This document shows positions 31,245 through 32,402 of a stretch of DNA of 32,402 bases, piece by piece. The notes under the pieces were generated by a model that was given only the letters and a program-made list of their open reading frames with translations, was not told the DNA's origin and searched no databases. Each line of letters starts with the position of its first letter. Position 1 is the first letter of the stretch. Origin of the DNA: Candidatus Delongbacteria bacterium (GTDB lineage Bacteria; UBA4055). The stretch is from positions 1-32,402 of the forward strand of contig JAQVNT010000002.1 in NCBI GenBank assembly GCA_028702975.1, read 5' to 3'. The position numbers and the translations under genes were made by a program.

Positions 31245-31837
31245 AAAGCAGCATTGTTATAATACTATTCTTTGCGGCGGGAATTATCTCAGGTCTTCTC
31301 ATGAACGGCTCAGATCTTTCTATCGGCAGCGGCATGAGCGATTACGCACTCCATTTTCTGCTTTTCCTGATAGGAATATCCATAGGATCCGATCTTAAAG
31401 TTTTTAAGATAATAAAAAAACTTCATTTTAAAGTGCTGCTCGTGCCTGTTTCAGTGATCATCGGGACGCTTGCGGGTGTTGCCGCCGTATCAAGTTTGAT
31501 ATCGGATGTCACTCTCAACGAATGCCTGGCGGTCGGATCGGGATTCGGCTACTATAGCCTTTCTAGCATATACATAACGGAATTAAGAGGGGAGAGCCTT
31601 GGAGTGATCGCGCTTCTTTCGAACATCATCCGCGAAGTAATTACTCTTATAGCCGCGCCTGTCATGCTTGCCGTCTTCGGTAAACTTGCTCCGATAGCTG
31701 CTGGAGGGGCGACATCGATGGATACTACTTTACCGATCATAACAAGATATTCAGGTAAAGATTACGCTGTCATCTCGATTTTTTCGGGAACGGTACTTAC
31801 TGTGCTCGTTCCGTTCATGGTAACAATGTTCCTTTAG
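31241..31837 (+). CDS. LysO-family lysine exporter, C-terminal part
   Basis: A 198-residue membrane protein with about six helices and the LysO signatures FLIGISIGSDLK, AVGSGFGYYSLSSIYITELRG and NIIREVITLIAAPVML, followed by GGATSMDTTLPIITRYSG. In E. coli LysO exports lysine and its toxic analogue thialysine; this organism makes the same transporter as two chains. The stop overlaps that of the convergent gene by four bases. No riboswitch is visible before the gene pair. Confidence 0.83.
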   Translation: MKSSIVIILFFAAGIISGLLMNGSDLSIGSGMSDYALHFLLFLIGISIGSDLKVFKIIKKLHFKVLLVPVSVIIGTLAGVAAVSSLISDVTLNECLAVGSGFGYYSLSSIYITELRGESLGVIALLSNIIREVITLIAAPVMLAVFGKLAPIAAGGATSMDTTLPIITRYSGKDYAVISIFSGTVLTVLVPFMVTMFL

Positions 31838-32402
31838 TTCTCCGTATGGATCAGTTTTAATTCTACGAATGCCTTTGAATTGAATTTGTCGGGGAATACT
31901 CTTTCTTTTGAGTCTGAATAGTATGGAACGAGTTCATGCATTTTACCGAAAAGAACTTTGATGTTAAGATCAGATATTATCATATTTTCGCCAATTTCAA
32001 ATGCCAGTCTTGAATTCGCTGCTGAATCGTCTTCTCTGATAAAAGTCTGCTCCTGAGTAAATCCGTACTTTGTTACTGGCCTGAGGACGTATTCAGGGTA
32101 TTGCTTAACTGATAGCGGCGAGTTGTAGCTGAAGGCAGGTTTGTTGTCCAGTTCTATTAGAATATTTCCGTCAGTATTGATCAGGAGTCCGGTCGATCCC
32201 CATTCGTCCTGCATATCACCGTAAGGCTGGTAGATCTTCATCTTCCCGCTGAAACCGAGACTGATCCTGTGTTCATTTTGGTCTTTTCCCGTAAAGCTTT
32301 TTTCAAAAGTGAAATAGAAAGTGGAATCAGGCGCAAAATTTACGATGCAGCTGTCCCCGAAAAGCAGAACGATGTTGTCTTCATTATCTTTTACTTTACT
32401 TT
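31834..32402 (-). CDS. Protein of unknown function, 5' end beyond the window
   Basis: The minus-strand frame ending at 31834 is open to the right edge (189 codons plus), so this is the C-terminal part of a longer protein. An internal ATG at 32241 has no ribosome site and the upstream codons are normal coding sequence. The text alternates short hydrophobic and polar stretches (NIVLLFGDSCIVNFAPDS, FYFTFEKSFTG, NILIELDNKPAFSYN, MIISDLNIKVLFGKMHEL) like a beta-rich domain with asparagine and aspartate turns. I do not recognise the family. Confidence 0.6.
   Translation of the reverse strand, partial: SKVKDNEDNIVLLFGDSCIVNFAPDSTFYFTFEKSFTGKDQNEHRISLGFSGKMKIYQPYGDMQDEWGSTGLLINTDGNILIELDNKPAFSYNSPLSVKQYPEYVLRPVTKYGFTQEQTFIREDDSAANSRLAFEIGENMIISDLNIKVLFGKMHELVPYYSDSKERVFPDKFNSKAFVELKLIHTEN

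Noticed and set aside
1..32402. CRISPR arrays, tRNA or rRNA genes, insertion-sequence transposases, phage genes
   Set aside because: None was seen. The only tandem repeats of regular period are the 11-bp CTTTAG units, which are too few and short for CRISPR, and no transposase or integrase frame is present.

Overview
The window looks like chromosomal DNA from an uncultured Gram-negative bacterium of the Bacteroidota / Chlorobiota / Ignavibacteriota neighbourhood. The support is an OMP_b-brl_3-type TonB-dependent receptor, paired PepSY-like (DUF2874) periplasmic proteins, a LysO exporter split into two genes, a WaaF-like heptosyltransferase, an MsbA-like flippase, and promoters whose -10 resembles the TAnnTTTG box of Bacteroidota. 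Clear Shine-Dalgarno sequences (GGAGG, AAGGAG) precede most genes, which fits Ignavibacteria-like lineages better than classical Bacteroidia. The placement is an inference from gene content only.

Layout. (1) 1-5950, visibly GC-richer: SIMPL-domain protein, MFS transporter, a Phd/YefM-RelE toxin-antitoxin pair, an Rnl5-type RNA ligase, a VOC protein, a DUF456 membrane protein, and a convergent TagB/TagF-like gene interrupted by one in-frame TAG. (2) 5951-15150, AT-rich: an apparent envelope-response island. It holds a TonB-dependent receptor, a lone receiver protein, a COG4705 membrane protein, an outer-membrane channel-like protein, a PAP2 phosphatase, an OmpR-type response regulator, its histidine kinase, and two PepSY-like proteins. 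It also holds decayed genes: an internally deleted COG4705 copy and a SpoIIAA-like remnant. (3) 15164-29997, minus strand: one nearly gapless run of 14 genes for lipo-oligosaccharide or surface-glycan synthesis, from an MsbA-like exporter through TagD, seven glycosyltransferases including a heptosyltransferase, an LtaS-like and a CDP-glycerol-dependent phosphoglycerol transferase, to a frameshifted phosphoethanolamine transferase. An AbiEii-like nucleotidyltransferase and a small partner sit inside this run. (4) 30145-32402, GC-richer again: histidinol-phosphatase (PHP), split LysO, and a gene running off the right edge.

The most interesting signal is in region 2. Five promoter regions carry a CTTTAG hexamer exactly 10 nt upstream of a TA-rich -10 box. 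In four of them a second CTTCAG/CTTTAG lies exactly one 11-bp turn further upstream, and at one there are three in tandem. This is the geometry of OmpR/PhoB-family direct-repeat operators, and the response regulator encoded among them is the obvious candidate ligand. The inferred regulon is: receptor (through the remnant), COG4705 plus outer-membrane protein, PAP2-RR-HK (autoregulation), and the two PepSY-like genes. The architecture recalls the PmrA/QseB envelope-modification circuits, but the box is different and the targets are Bacteroidota-type.

Region 3 combines a teichoic-acid-style CDP-glycerol pathway (TagD plus a TagB/TagF-like transferase) with heptose-containing core synthesis. This suggests a phosphoglycerol- and phosphoethanolamine-decorated lipo-oligosaccharide. 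The adjacent PAP2 regulon could act on the same surface, though nothing in the sequence proves the link.
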